Positions 45,880 to 56,309 of a stretch of DNA of 64,000 bases are shown piece after piece (the first letter of the stretch is position 1; each line of letters opens with the position of its first letter). A model generated the notes under the pieces. It was not told where the DNA came from and ran no database searches. It saw nothing but the letters and a program-made list of their open reading frames with translations. The stretch is from Locusta migratoria (taxonomy: Eukaryota; Arthropoda; Insecta; Orthoptera; Acrididae). The stretch spans positions 110,701,297 through 110,765,296 of the forward strand of contig CM048750.1 of the NCBI GenBank assembly GCA_026315105.1. Direction: 5' to 3'. The position numbers and the translations under genes were made by a program.

Positions 45880-46205
45880 TTAGGCACTGGCTGCAGACAG
45901 CCAGGTGCGGCGGCGCTGGAATCAGAGCAGGTGTCGCGGGCGCACGGTAGCCGCAGCCGCGGTCGCGTGCAGACGGGGGGCTTCCGGTCACGTGACGCAG
46001 GAAGTGACGCCATCTGTGGGCACACGCGCGCCAGCTGTCGGAAGACCTCCCCCTGCTACCCTCAAAGCCCGCACCCGATTATTCACGGCTGCATCCCCAC
46101 GCGCCTCCGACGCCGCACAACAGCAAACAGCATGCGGTCTGTGCCGCACCTATGTGGCTTCCGTCCCACGGCGCTGCGTGAACAAGAGCGCCAGATCACC
46201 ACACA
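45880..46205. promoter_or_regulatory. CpG-rich island 1 with E-box and ETS-like sites
   Basis: Against an AT-rich background this stretch is GC-rich with many CG dinucleotides. It contains the palindrome GGTCACGTGAC (45986-45996), then CAGGAAGTGACG (45998-46009), i.e. an E-box/CLEAR-like core, an ETS-like GGAAGT and a CRE-like TGACG. It is upstream of the host gene's visible exons, so it may be a promoter or enhancer of it or of another gene. Protein-coding frames across it are open but lack motifs. Confidence 0.4.
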
Positions 46206-46464
46206 TGACTGATCCACTTGTAATTACAAAATTAAAGCAATAAAATATTACAAGATAATCCGACAAACTTTTCGGTGATATTTAAGTGCCGCCTTCAAGC
46301 ACAAAAAAAAGAAAAAAAATATTGCAAAATTACAAATTTTGAACGCATAATTTAATTTGCAGCTCTTGTATTTACCGTATTTGTATTCAAAATACGGAAA
46401 ACACTGTTTTCTGACGTGAGAAAATTAACGTATTTCAGTACCAGCCTATCGAAGAAACTTAGGC

Positions 46465-46560
46465 ACAAGGTAAAGCAGTCAACAATCCGAAGATTGGTTT
46501 GAACACCACAGTGCTTTACTAGGCATGGTCCTGTTTGGAGGTGGTATGCAGTTGCCTTCC
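46465..46560. repeat. Dispersed repeat, inverted relative of 42420-42530
   Basis: It shares ttggtttgaacaccacagtg and its flanks with the distant copy, in inverted orientation. Confidence 0.75.
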
Positions 46561-46599
46561 TCCGACCTTCGAACTGACTTACCCAGCCAGTTATAGGGG

Positions 46600-46795
46600 G
46601 ATCTACAGTTTAACGTGGGTTCCGAACCACGGTGCTACTCGGTATTTTTCACATGAGCAATACAGCCAGAGGTGAAAGAAGTGGAAAGTGACAGATAAAA
46701 ATCCTAGTGCCTGGTGGGGATCGAACCCGCGACCTTTGGATTTGTAGTCTGGCACTCTACCACTGTGCAACCGGGGCGCACTTAGGCATAAAGAC
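46600..46795 (-). mobile_element. tRNA-like SINE (family F)
   Basis: On the minus strand: ggttgcacagtggtagagtg (A-box), then an anticodon-like region, then tcgcgggttcgatcccca (B-box). The tRNA-like part is followed by about 110 bp of a tail region with an inverted accacg...ggttcc block. The acceptor stem does not close, so not a functional tRNA. Confidence 0.6.
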
Positions 46796-46949
46796 AGTAT
46801 AATATGTTTGCTGTCGATTATTACTTTGGCTTTACATTTCATGGTTGCACACGATAATTTTTACACCATATATTACTAACTTTGCCGTCTGCAAACGAAT
46901 TTCTGTGAAAAAATTTGTGGACGAGTTGTCACGTTAAATTGCGTAGAAA

Positions 46950-47154
46950 AACGTATTATTTATTTATTTTTGTGTAGAGATCTCTGTTTGGAGACCAAAC
47001 TGCTAAGGTCATCCGTCCGTAGACTTACAAAGTACGTTAAGTAATGCAAAGGACATCACACACATCAATGTCTGAGGGAGGACTCGTATATACGACGAGA
47101 GTGGCCGCGCAATCCGTGACATGGTGCCTCAGACCGCGCGGCCATTCCCGCGAG
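46950..47154 (-). mobile_element. tRNA-derived SINE (family B), diverged
   Basis: It is bounded by GCGTAGAAA at 46941-46949 and 47155-47163. On the plus strand it starts with an AT-rich tail and ends ccgcgcggccattcccgcga. It shares the gaccaaactgc...gtcatc...gtccgtag block with the other copies. Confidence 0.75.
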
Positions 47155-47164
47155 GCGTAGAAAT

Positions 47165-47393
47165 CTTCCAGACGTATGTTTTCTCAATTATTTACATTTT
47201 ATTTCTGTAGATGTTCCTCCTCGTATTTTCTCACGATTCATAGACACAAAGTCTCGCTTCCAAAGAAAAGAGAGCTAGTGACATAAGCCTGCAGAATGTG
47301 TGTACTCTTCATCTGTAGCTCATGAGACTCCAAAATGGCAAACGCCTGTCAAGACAGAAGTATCTGAAGAAATATATCTACACTTCTTCTCCT

Positions 47394-47440
<47 letters not shown>

Positions 47441-49220
47441 ACATGACAAAGCTACCAATATCTCTCATTTATTAAGATATACAACCGGCCAGGCCGTTCT
47501 ATCATGCTAGTTCCTTCATTTTTGTTTTAAACATATTCATCCACATACTTCTTATCAAGTATCAGAATTCACTTAACTCTCGCCTTCCTTTATTTGTACT
47601 CAAACGCGATTTCATTCTGTGTATTTCTGACGGGAATGTTCTTGCTGTGAACTAATGTCAGTCGCTCAGACTGTTCCACACAGCAGATTTCCTTCTTTAT
47701 TGTCTTGAACGAAAGGTACTCATCCAAAGATTTGTCACCAAGTATCATAATTCACCAAATCTCACCTTCCTTTATTTATACTCAAACGCAATATCCCTCT
47801 GTCCTTGCTATGGACATTTTAATCTGTTTGTCTTACAATATCTTAGGTTAAAATTAAGGTATGCAATTCTTTTTTACCGAAGAACGCTCAGCGGTTCAAG
47901 CTCTTTCTTTTGCGCTTTTTTAAACACTTGCACTGATTGATTCTGAAAAAAGTTAATTGAAATACGTTAATTTTCGCAATATTAAATGAAGAAAACCCAT
48001 TAATGATGGCAGAGAGGTGCAGGGTCACAAGAAGAAAAGTGTTTTGCACAGTACACTGACCTTACATTCAGCAACTGTGCGTCTATATCCATGTGTTTCA
48101 GACGACTGAAGCCAATGTCTGCCACGACTTAACCAGTTTCTTTGCAAGTTCTTTCATATTATGTTGCATCCGCTGCATTTCATAAGTTCAATTTTGAAAG
48201 TACTAAACACACATCTTAATCAACTCTAACTGCCCTTACTGTGCATATTTACAGCTTCAAATTCGTGCCACTTCAGGAACACAGCACTCACGCTATAATT
48301 ATAAAGACGGCAAATATGTACAGTTTTAACCATTGCTGCCAAGGTTTTCTTTCGGTGTATTTTAGAATCTGGATGAAACGTTATGCTACGCAGTTTTTAT
48401 TCAAGATTTCGAAACATGAAAGTTTTATAAATACGAGGTCACTTATAGGATGCAAACGCTGCCACAAGATTCCCAAGCTCCAGGCTTTTAAAGCCTTCTC
48501 GAACGATGGGGCGAGTGTTAAAATTTACAGGTGGAGTCAACTGAAAAGTAAAGCAATTTGCAGGCTTGTAAACCTCAGTTTCCGACTTATTTACTGACTC
48601 AGCCTGACAGATCACTAGCTAGAAGCGGCAAATCCGGGTTCGAAACCTGATTCAACACAAATTTTCAACATCACCACTGAATTTATTTCAATGCCCTGCA
48701 ACAGTCGTGATGTTGGACTATTTCAAATCCGTATAGTTTATAAATGATTTGTATTTCCAAATTATGCCGCTTCACTTCTACAGTAGGACTCCCACTGTCT
48801 GGTTAACTGGCCCCTAATTTATTTGCCGCCTCGAAACCTGCTACCCAGGACCGTGACTTGTAGTGCGGTAAATACAACTAGAAAAGAAGTAATTTTAAGA
48901 AATACGAAAAAAAAAGCTTCCGAATCTTATCTGCAACGCGAAACACTCGTCATGCAGTATACTTTTTGTGTCGAAATTCATGTAAAAATATAATAATGTG
49001 TTCCATTGCGAAAAGTACACTAAAATGTAGAATACCGTACTGTGTAGATTTTTTTCTCTTGTTCTCTCACAAGAAAGTTTCATGGACAAAAGTCAATATA
49101 AAATTCGCTCCCTTGCAGTTCACACACAATTGTGTTAAGAGTACGCTGAGTGAGGGATGGGGGAAGAGGGGTCGCCAGAATATTTTTACTTGTAAAGACA
49201 GAGGGGGGGGGGGGGTCGCG
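47165..49220. other. AT-rich stretch with a long poly-T run
   Basis: A run of about 42 T sits at 47397-47438. Two similar sentences about 200 bp apart (ctcgccttcctttatttgta near 47580 and ctcaccttcctttatttata near 47760) suggest a local duplication. A B-box-like gggttcgaaacct is at 48630. Nothing else was recognised. Confidence 0.5.
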
Positions 49221-49224
49221 TACT

Positions 49225-49818
49225 GAAAAAGATTGAAAAACACTGTGCTAAAAGATATGAATGAGGTTTGTATTGAATATGGGATGAGGCTGAATACAGC
49301 AGAAACAAAGTATATGGTGAGCGGTAAAAGAAGGAAACTGGCATATATTAAGAACGATCAAATTGCTAGTCAGAACTTCTAAATATCTTGGGAGTATAAT
49401 CACAGAAGACTTGAGATGCCATCAGGAAGTCAAAACCAGCATTGCTATAACGAAGGATGCATTCAACAAAAAGAGATTATTATGTCGCAAACTGGAATCC
49501 CCGAGGAAAATGTTTGGGCGGTGTTTTGAGTGACGCATTCTATGGTGCAGAAGTATGGACACTGAGACGAGAGGATGAAAAAAGGCTAGAAGCATTTGAA
49601 TGTGGCTGTAGAGGAGAATGGACAGGATAAGCCGAATAGAAAGAATGAGCAACGAAGGAGTTTTGGAAAGGGTTGGTGAGAGGGGAAGACTGCTGTAGGT
49701 TATAAGAGAAAAGAAGAACTGGATGGGATATTTATTGAAGCGAGAGTGTTTAATAACAGATGTTGTAGAAGAACTAATTTGTTGGAGAAGATTGAGAGGA
49801 AGGAAGAGATACAACATA
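49225..49818 (+). mobile_element. RTE-like LINE C-terminal fragment, decayed
   Basis: Forward frames read NEVCIEYGMRLNTAETKYMV, YLGSIITEDLRC, then RMDRISRIERMSNEGVLERV and KKNWMGYLLKRECLI with shifts between them. This is the part from behind the RT catalytic site to the C-terminus, of a different subfamily from 53160-54650. Confidence 0.65.
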
Positions 49819-49821
49819 ATT

Positions 49822-50012
49822 TCAAATATTTGTTGAGCTTAAGTGACTTAAGTGCGGGGTTATCAGTCCCTAAACTTACAAAATACTTATGAAATTCCTT
49901 ATATTAAATACAGCACAACCATCCATGCCCGAAGGGGGATTCGAGCCCCCGACGGGGAACGGCCTTGCCATCGTAGCATAGCGCCTCAATGCGCTCGGCC
50001 GCTCCGCAGCTC
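49822..50012 (-). mobile_element. tRNA-derived SINE (family A/B-like)
   Basis: On the minus strand: gcggagcggccgagcgcatt (A-box), and ggggctcgaatccccc (B-box), then tagtttgt-like tail sequence. Target duplications are not clear. Confidence 0.65.
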
Positions 50013-50024
50013 ATCTTAGGGAGC

Positions 50025-50727
50025 GATCGTATTTTATAAAAGGGAGGATAGCTGCCAAGGCCGCAATTTTTTTATTCTATTTATTCACTACGAGCGGTTT
50101 CGACACTCTATGGTGTCATCATCTGGTCTCATTGACAAAAACTGCTTATAACAATGCCGCACGTAAAATCTGGTAGTTGCGTACTGGTTGATACTGTATT
50201 TATATATGAAATCCATCTGCTACTGGGTAAGTCAGAAATAAAATAGATAGCTGCTGGTCATTATTTTATGTAGATTTTACTGTTTTCACTTTGACCAGCT
50301 ATCTATTTTATTTCTGACTACAGACCAGCACACGATTTTATATATAAATATCAATCAGTACACCTACCAGATTTTACAAAAATGTACAAATGTTTCTAAA
50401 TCTATCGGACCAAACTGCGTGGTCATCAATCCGTAGCTTACAAACTACTTAAACTAAGGTAAACTAACCTAAGGATAACACATACAACTATGTCCCAGAG
50501 AGGACTAGAACCTCCGACGGCGAGCAACCGCGCGCTCCGCAGCGAGGCGCCTTAGACCGCTCGGCTACTCCACCGCGGCACCAGATTTTATGTGGAGCAT
50601 TGTTATAAGCACTTTTTGTCCATGAGACCAGATGATGACACCATAGAGTGTCGAAACCGGTTGTCGTGAATGAATAGAACAAAAAATTTGCTATCTTAAC
50701 ATCTGTCCTTCCATTTTACGATATACA
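50025..50727. mobile_element. Foldback element interrupted by a SINE
   Basis: The left arm carries cggtttcgacactctatggt followed by gtcatcatctggtctca; the right arm (50628-50665) is its exact-looking complement. Arms continue outward to about 50025 and 50727 and inward to a palindromic centre near 50275 (gctatctattttatttctga). Removing the SINE leaves about 490 bp. Confidence 0.85.
50377..50579 (-). mobile_element. tRNA-derived SINE (family B) with 11-bp target duplication
   Basis: ACCAGATTTTA at 50366-50376 and 50580-50590 flanks it. Minus-strand A-box gtagccgagcggtctaaggc and B-box ggttctagtcc. It inserted into the right arm of the foldback. Confidence 0.9.
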
Positions 50728-50894
50728 AGTTAATAGACGACACTGACGAAGATGGCGGAAGACTGAACAGCATGAAGAGTTACCATGTCAAAACCTGCAT
50801 CGGGGCATAACACAAATGATGATGATTGATGATGATGAATATACAACGCACCCAATCCATATTAATTGGCAAAAATCCGTATGATGGAGGTATA

Positions 50895-51120
50895 ATCCCC
50901 CGAAACGCGCCGTGGGAAGTGTTGCGACACTTGCGGCTGGTTCGTGTGGTGGCGGGCCCTGCAGGCGGCGAGGCGCGCGGAATGTGCAGGCTATTAATAC
51001 GGGAGGGGCGAGACGAGACGCGATCCGCTTCCGCCCGCCCACCGCCCACGCCCTGCACCTGGGCCGCCAGCCGTGACACCTCGCCGTCAACCGCAGCGCG
51101 GCCCATACACCAACAAACAC
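50895..51120. promoter_or_regulatory. CpG-rich island 2
   Basis: Dense in CG dinucleotides (gcgaggcgcgcggaatgtgc and the cgagacgagacgcgatccgc stretch). Frames on both strands stay open over about 110 codons, as expected from GC content, without motifs. Unlike the repeats around it I found no second copy in the window. Confidence 0.35.
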
Positions 51121-51508
51121 TGCTTCTCTGTTCTTTCAAATGTCAATGAAGTATCCGCTCACTGCTCCTTTTACCAGCTCTGTAGGTGGTGCCGAGCAGT
51201 CATACGATCCTCAAAGGATTCTTAAGTCTTAGTAGAGGAATGGCATGTGCCAGGCGGTTTGACATAACCCCTCGAGTGAGTCGTCGCACTTTCAACTTCC
51301 AGTAAAACTCATTTGAAAGTTAAGAATTGCTAAAGAACTACTAAGCGTGAGGTCCCAGTTTCAGGTCCCCGTCCCGTTACGAATTTTCTTTATGTCCATA
51401 TTGTATGATTTCCGAAAGAATAAAAGCGGCAATTCTTAAACGTTCACTCACCTCGTCGCGGTTTGATGCTTATTCCAGTACGGATGCACACGAAGACCGA
51501 ACTCCTGG

Positions 51509-51713
51509 TGCTGCGCGGGAGTAGCCGAGTGGTCTGGAGCGCCACGCTACGGATCGCACGGCCTCCCGCGTCGGAGGTTCGAATCCCCACTCGGGCATGG
51601 ATGTGTGCGTTGTCCTCAGGTTACTTTAACTTAGTTTAAGTAGTTTGTAAGTCTAGGGACTGACGACCAAAGTAGTTTGGTCCCATAGAATTACAAACAT
51701 TTGAACATTTTTT
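51509..51713 (+). mobile_element. tRNA-derived SINE (family B) with 10-bp target duplication
   Basis: GAACTCCTGG at 51499-51508 and 51714-51723 flanks it. A-box gggagtagccgagtggtctg and B-box ggttcgaatcc are well kept, which suggests a recent insertion. It ends in a T-rich tail behind acatttgaaca. Confidence 0.92.
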
Positions 51714-51859
51714 GAACTCCTGGCGGAAATACAGAGCATGCTGCGAGTCATTCAGTGGGATGGTAGATGTAGGACAACATCTGAAAGTTTGATCGATGTA
51801 GTTCCATATTATAATGGAATTGGGACTGCAGCTGGTGTAGTTTTAATTCCGAATAACTG

Positions 51860-52212
51860 AAGTATCCACCAACATCCGTAAATTTTATGTTGTTTTATTC
51901 AACGACGGGTTTCGATATTTCATTAATACCACCTTCAGGCTATATCATAACATACATCCAAGTGAATGGTCTATATGGCCATATATACCGGTTTACTACA
52001 TAATTCCCCAGATCCTGAATAAACATGTGTCACCTCACTCGTTCTTGTCATATGTGTGAGGTGATAGGTTTATTCAGGATCTGGGAAATTATTAATTAAT
52101 CCTGCATATATGGTCATTTCGAAAATTCACTCGGATGTATGTTGCGTATTAATATAATACCGTAACGGTCGTTAAATAAAACAACAAACTTTTCGGCTGT
52201 TGGTGGACAATT
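51860..52212. mobile_element. Foldback element
   Basis: The outer arms (tgttgttttattcaacga at 51890 and tcgttaaataaaacaaca at 52170) and inner arms (cccagatcctgaataaac at 52009 and gtttattcaggatctggg at 52068) are inverted copies around a loop near 52045. Confidence 0.8.
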
Positions 52213-52274
52213 TAATTATTTGGAATGATGCAAGTTTGGGTCGGGAGAGGTACCTGCTTGGGTAGACTTTGCAG

Positions 52275-52380
52275 GTCTGTTACGCCCCTGTGCCTGGGGG
52301 CGCGCAGTGGCTTAGCGCAACAAGGAGGTGGTCCCAGGTTCGAATCCCGGCCCCGGCATAAATCTTCATATATCCGTGTT
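52275..52380 (+). mobile_element. tRNA-like SINE fragment (family F-like)
   Basis: gggggcgcgcagtggcttag and ggttcgaatcccggccccgg are the A-box and B-box regions. A family-B SINE interrupts the region behind it. Confidence 0.6.
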
Positions 52381-52394
52381 GTGTTATTACAACA

Positions 52395-52468
52395 AATGTT
52401 TGTAAACCCATGTGGTATGGTCATCAGCCCTAGACTTACAAACTACTTTAACTTACACTAAGAAGAAA

Positions 52469-52518
<50 letters not shown>

Positions 52519-52591
52519 GACGGAGGAATCGAAGCTCCGGCGGGAGTGGCCGCCAAGTCCGTACTACGATACCTCAGACCACGCGCGGCTG
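52395..52591 (-). mobile_element. tRNA-derived SINE (family B) containing (AC)n
   Basis: ATTACAACA at 52386-52394 and 52594-52602 flanks it. It has the same order as the other copies, but an (AC)n array (52472-52513) expanded in the short CA tract present in the others. Confidence 0.8.
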
Positions 52592-53631
52592 TGATTACAA
52601 CACCAGCTAGCAGCTGAGTCTCGAAAACACCGGTTTAAAATCATTTGAAACTGTTGTGTTAGGATGACAGAAAAAAATATTAGCTGTTAATGATTCATAA
52701 TGTGTCTCAGGACGGCAACACACAATTGTCCTGGAGATGCAGAGATCAACATTCATCTTCACAAAAGTGACACTGTTAATACCTAACAAGTGTTCAGCCT
52801 AGGGATGTTAACACTATAGAAGTATCCGGGATGTTCGCACTATAGCAGTATTCGAAACAACGCCACGCCAGAAGTGACTTGGCATTCAGTTGCATGCCAT
52901 CACACTCCATCATTTCTCATCACCCCACTACACCGATACGATTCAATACGCATTCTTTAAGAGTTGTTGTTACACTGTTGAACATACGGCACGGTACGTT
53001 ACTCCAAAGAATTTCGCCTTGGATTTTGATAGTGTGAATCTTCGTCATCACTGTGGCGTGCCATTTGTCATTAGGTGTTATTTGCGCACAGTTTCTCCTG
53101 AAAAATTCTTGAAAGCAGAAGCGTAATTTACATATACATATACAAGTGCGGACAAGTGTGAAAATTACAGAACTATTAGTTTAATAAGTCATGGTTGCAC
53201 AATACTAACACGAATTATTCACAGACGAATGGAAAAACTTGTGGAATCTGACCTCGGGGAAGATCAGTTTGGGTTTAGGAGAAATGTAGGAACATGGGAG
53301 GCAATACTCACATTACGACTTATTTTAGAAGATAGGAAAGGGAAACCTACGTTTTTAGCGTTTGTCGATTTGGAGAAAGCTTTTGACAATGTCGACTGGA
53401 ATACACTATTCCAAATTCTGAAGGTATCAGGGGTAAAATATAGGGAGCGAAGAGTTATATTCAACCTATACAAAAACCAGACAGCGGTTATTAGAGTCGA
53501 AGGGCAAGAAAGGGACGCAGAGGTTGGGAAGGGAGTAAGACAGGGTTGTAGCCTTTCCCCAATGTTGTTCAATCTGTACATTGAGCAGGCAGTGAAGGCA
53601 TGGAAGGAGAAATTTGGAGAGGGCATTAAAG

Positions 53632-53830
53632 TGCAAATGTTCAAATGTTTGTTAAGCTTATGGGACTTAACTACGGGGTCATCAGTCCCTAAACTTACAA
53701 ACTACGTATGAACTACTTACGAACTAGGACGGCACAAATATCCATGCCCGAGGGGGGATTCTAACCCCCGACCGTAGTGGCCGTGCTGACCGTGACTGGA
53801 GCGCCTCAGTCACCTCGGCCACCGCGGCCG
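53632..53830 (-). mobile_element. tRNA-derived SINE (family A) inside the RTE LINE
   Basis: GCATTAAAG at 53623-53631 and 53831-53839 flanks it. On the minus strand it starts ccggccgcggtggccgaggt (A-box) with B-box gggggttagaatcc. Its removal rejoins the LINE reading frame between GEGIK and GKGEEIKTLRFADD. Confidence 0.95.
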
Positions 53831-54125
53831 GCATTAAAGGGAAGGGAGAAGAAATAAAAACATTGCGGTTTGCCGATGACATAGTAATTTTGTCGGAGAC
53901 TGCAAAAGATCTGGAAGAGCAACTGAATGGAATGGACAGTGTCTTGAAAGGAAGATATAAGATGAACATTAACAAGAGTAAAACTAAGGTAATGGAATGC
54001 AATATCAGAAAATAAGGCGATCCTGAAGGAATTAGATTAGGCAATGAGACAATAAAAGTAGTAGATGAATTTGGTTATTTGGGTAGCAAGATAACTTCTG
54101 ATGGCCGAAGTAAAGAAGATATAAA

Positions 54126-54632
54126 ATGCAGAATGGCTATGGCAAGAAAGTGTTTCTAAAGAAGCGAAACGTGTTAACATCAAATATTAATTTAAATGTT
54201 AGGAAGTCCTTTATCAAAGCATTTGTCTGGAGTGTAGCATTGTATGGGAGTGAAACATGGACGATAAGGAGTTCAGATAAAAAGATGATAGAAGCTTTTG
54301 AAATGTGGTGCTACAGACGAATGATGAAAATTAGATGGGTAGATCACGTAACTAATGAGGAGGTGCTTAACCCAATTGGAGAGAAAAGGAGTTTCTGGCA
54401 TATCCTGACTAAGAGAAGGGATAGATTGGTTGGACACATTCTGAGACATCAAGGAATTGTCAACTTGGCATTAGAAGGAAGCGTGTGGGGTAAAAATCGT
54501 AGAGGGAGACCGAGGGACGAATATAGTAAGCAGATTCAAAAGGATGTAGGTTGCCGAACGTATTCTCAGATGAAGAGACTTGCACAGGACAGGGTAGCGT
54601 GGAGAGCTGCATCAAGCCAGTCTATGGACTGA
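54126..54632 (+). pseudogene. RTE-type LINE C-terminal frame
   Basis: This 168-codon frame follows the catalytic part of the RT after a frameshift near 54015 and a stop near 54157. It includes YGSETWTIRSSDKKMIEAF, WVDHVTNEEVL, RSFWHILTKRRDRLVGHIL and a basic NRRGRPRDEY. A decayed second copy of the same segment is at 1986-2219. Confidence 0.8.
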
Positions 54633-54654
54633 AGACCACAACAACATACATACT

Positions 54655-54658
54655 AAGG

Positions 54659-54717
<59 letters not shown>

Positions 54718-54755
54718 CTGAGGAAGGACTCGAACCTCCGCCGGGGAACGCAATG
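54655..54755 (-). mobile_element. (AC)n microsatellite and partial SINE
   Basis: An AC array (54662-54710) is followed by gcctgaggaaggactcgaac, the middle part of a family-B SINE. The tRNA-like head is missing. Confidence 0.7.
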
Positions 54756-54769
54756 TTTAATCAGCATAA

Positions 54770-55015
54770 GGAGAGGGAACGTGGCTGCGGTGCGGCCTTG
54801 GCGGCGCTAGACAGGGGGAGTGGAGGTGGCGACTCCACTTCCGCCGCCGCAGCCCTCCGCGGCTCTCGCCGGCCGCCAGCACGCCGCGCGCCGAATCCTA
54901 ATGAGCAGCCCTACCGCACCCAAGGGCCGGCCTGAATGCAAAGCGATTCATGCTGCGCGTTTGCTCGCCACGTCACTCCCAACAGCCGACCTGCCTCGGC
55001 CTGTTCTAACAACTG
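54770..55015. promoter_or_regulatory. CpG-rich island 3
   Basis: High GC with many CG dinucleotides (ccgccgccgcagccctccgc, cgccgcgcgccgaatcc). Open frames reflect composition only. It is about 4 kb from island 2. Confidence 0.35.
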
Positions 55016-55228
55016 AATAAACACAATAGGAGATATATTTTTATTTCAACGGGACTATGAATACTTTTCCCCCCCTTTCAGTTATAAATGAGACACTAGA
55101 CAGTTCTTTTCATAATAGCAGCAGGACTCTTCTTTCAAAGTAACATGCCTTGTAGGTAGCCTATCATTTCCACTGACTCAAGCCTGTGTGACTTGGATAT
55201 CACATCCCCAAGATCCTAATCTGCATTG

Positions 55229-55400
55229 CCGGCCGCGATGGCCGAAGGGACTGAGGCGCTCCAGTCACGATCTGCACGGCCACTACGGGCGGGGGTTCGA
55301 ATCCCCCCTCGGGCATGGATATTTGTGCGGTCCTTAGTGTTAGCTAGTTCATAAGTAGTTTGTAAGCTTAGGGACGACGACCCCGTAGTTAAGTCCCATA
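55229..55400 (+). mobile_element. tRNA-derived SINE (family A) with AT-repeat tail
   Basis: A-box ggccgcgatggccgaaggga, B-box gggggttcgaatccc. The tail is an (AT)n array (55412-55462) and a T run, followed by AATCTGCGTT at 55484, which matches AATCTGCATT at 55219 with one change. Confidence 0.85.
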
Positions 55401-55406
55401 AGTTCT

Positions 55407-55411
<5 letters not shown>

Positions 55412-55479
<68 letters not shown>

Positions 55480-55482
55480 TTT
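55412..55482. repeat. (AT)n array and poly-T
   Basis: About 25 AT units and about 20 T at the 3' end of the SINE. Confidence 0.95.
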
Positions 55483-55799
55483 AAATCTGCGTTCGTGAAT
55501 GTTAACATTTCGTGTTTCCTGTTTCCCACATTAGTGAACGGTGACACTGACTAAGAAGAGAGTGTATAGGAAGTTTATCTCGCTCGCCTTGACACCCTTA
55601 CTAACTAATGACAACCTGTGGCGACTTGAACGAAATGAAAAACGCCGAAAAAGTCTTCATGAATCATGAAACTATTGTCAATATGAAACTACTGGAGAGA
55701 GGAAGAAAAAACAGTGGCGAGTAGATTTCTGATGGTTCCTCCAGACCGAAGATGGTGCGAGTTTGATGCAAGAGTTGAACTATACCCAAAAAAAGATAT

Positions 55800-56300
55800 A
55801 ATACATGCACAGGAATTTAAATCAGCTGCCAGTGGATAATGAATAACATCAATGGAGAAAGTTGAAACTTTAAGCCAAGCCGGGAATCAATCCCGGGTCT
55901 CTGGCTTACTATGCAGTAGAGCTGACAACTAATACTACCGGGACTCGATGATAACAGCACAGGCTGGCTACACTCGCACGCTTTCCACCAGACCAAAATT
56001 TAAGTGATTTTCACATTGTGATAAATGTGAAAAACTATTAGCGAATCGCAAAAATGCCGCAAGTAACGAGTACAATTCTCATGGGCACTACGCCAGTAGT
56101 GTGAAGCTGAGATCCAGATTTTCACGGAGGGTGCTAGAGTAGCCTGTGCAGTAGTGGTTATCACTGTGTCTGGGTGGCGTAGTGATCAGGGCAGCTCCCT
56201 ACTTAACAACAGGAATCCCAGTTTCGACTTCCGGCTTGGCATTAACTTTGAAGTTTCCCAATGGCAGCTAATGTAAATTACTTTCATCTATGAGACCTCT
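55800..56300. mobile_element. Inverted pair of tRNA-like repeats (family E)
   Basis: The right half (56160-56290, plus) has gtggcgtagtgatcagggca and cccagtttcgacttccggct. The left half (55960-55810, minus) has matching gccaagccgggaatcaatcc and ctgccagtgg...ttaaatcagctgcc flanks. They face each other with about 160 bp between. Confidence 0.55.
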
Positions 56301-56309
56301 TTGGGCTGT

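Larger units (their letters stand above)
53130..54652 (+). mobile_element. RTE/BovB-type LINE, RT and C-terminus, split by a SINE
   Basis: The plus strand reads NYRTISLISHGCTILTRII, EDQFGFRRNVGTWEAILTLR, FVDLEKAFDNVDWNTLF and GVRQGCSLSPMLFNLYIE up to 53631. After the SINE it continues with KTLRFADDIVILSE (catalytic FADD), MNINKSKTKVM, FGYLGSKITSDG, then a 168-codon C-terminal frame (54126-54632) with YGSETWTIRS and DRVAWRAASSQSMD. The ending resembles BovB. The endonuclease is missing, so it is 5'-truncated. Confidence 0.85.

Noticed and set aside
45787..46243. Open frames of 112-141 codons across CpG-rich island 1
   Set aside because: GC-rich DNA has few stop codons, frames are open on both strands and in several phases, and no motif or splice pattern supports coding.
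46720..46795. Possible tRNA gene on the minus strand
   Set aside because: The T-arm is good, but the acceptor ends do not pair and the tail continues as a repeat.
50780..51149. Open frames across CpG-rich island 2
   Set aside because: Same reason as for island 1: open in three frames without motif support.
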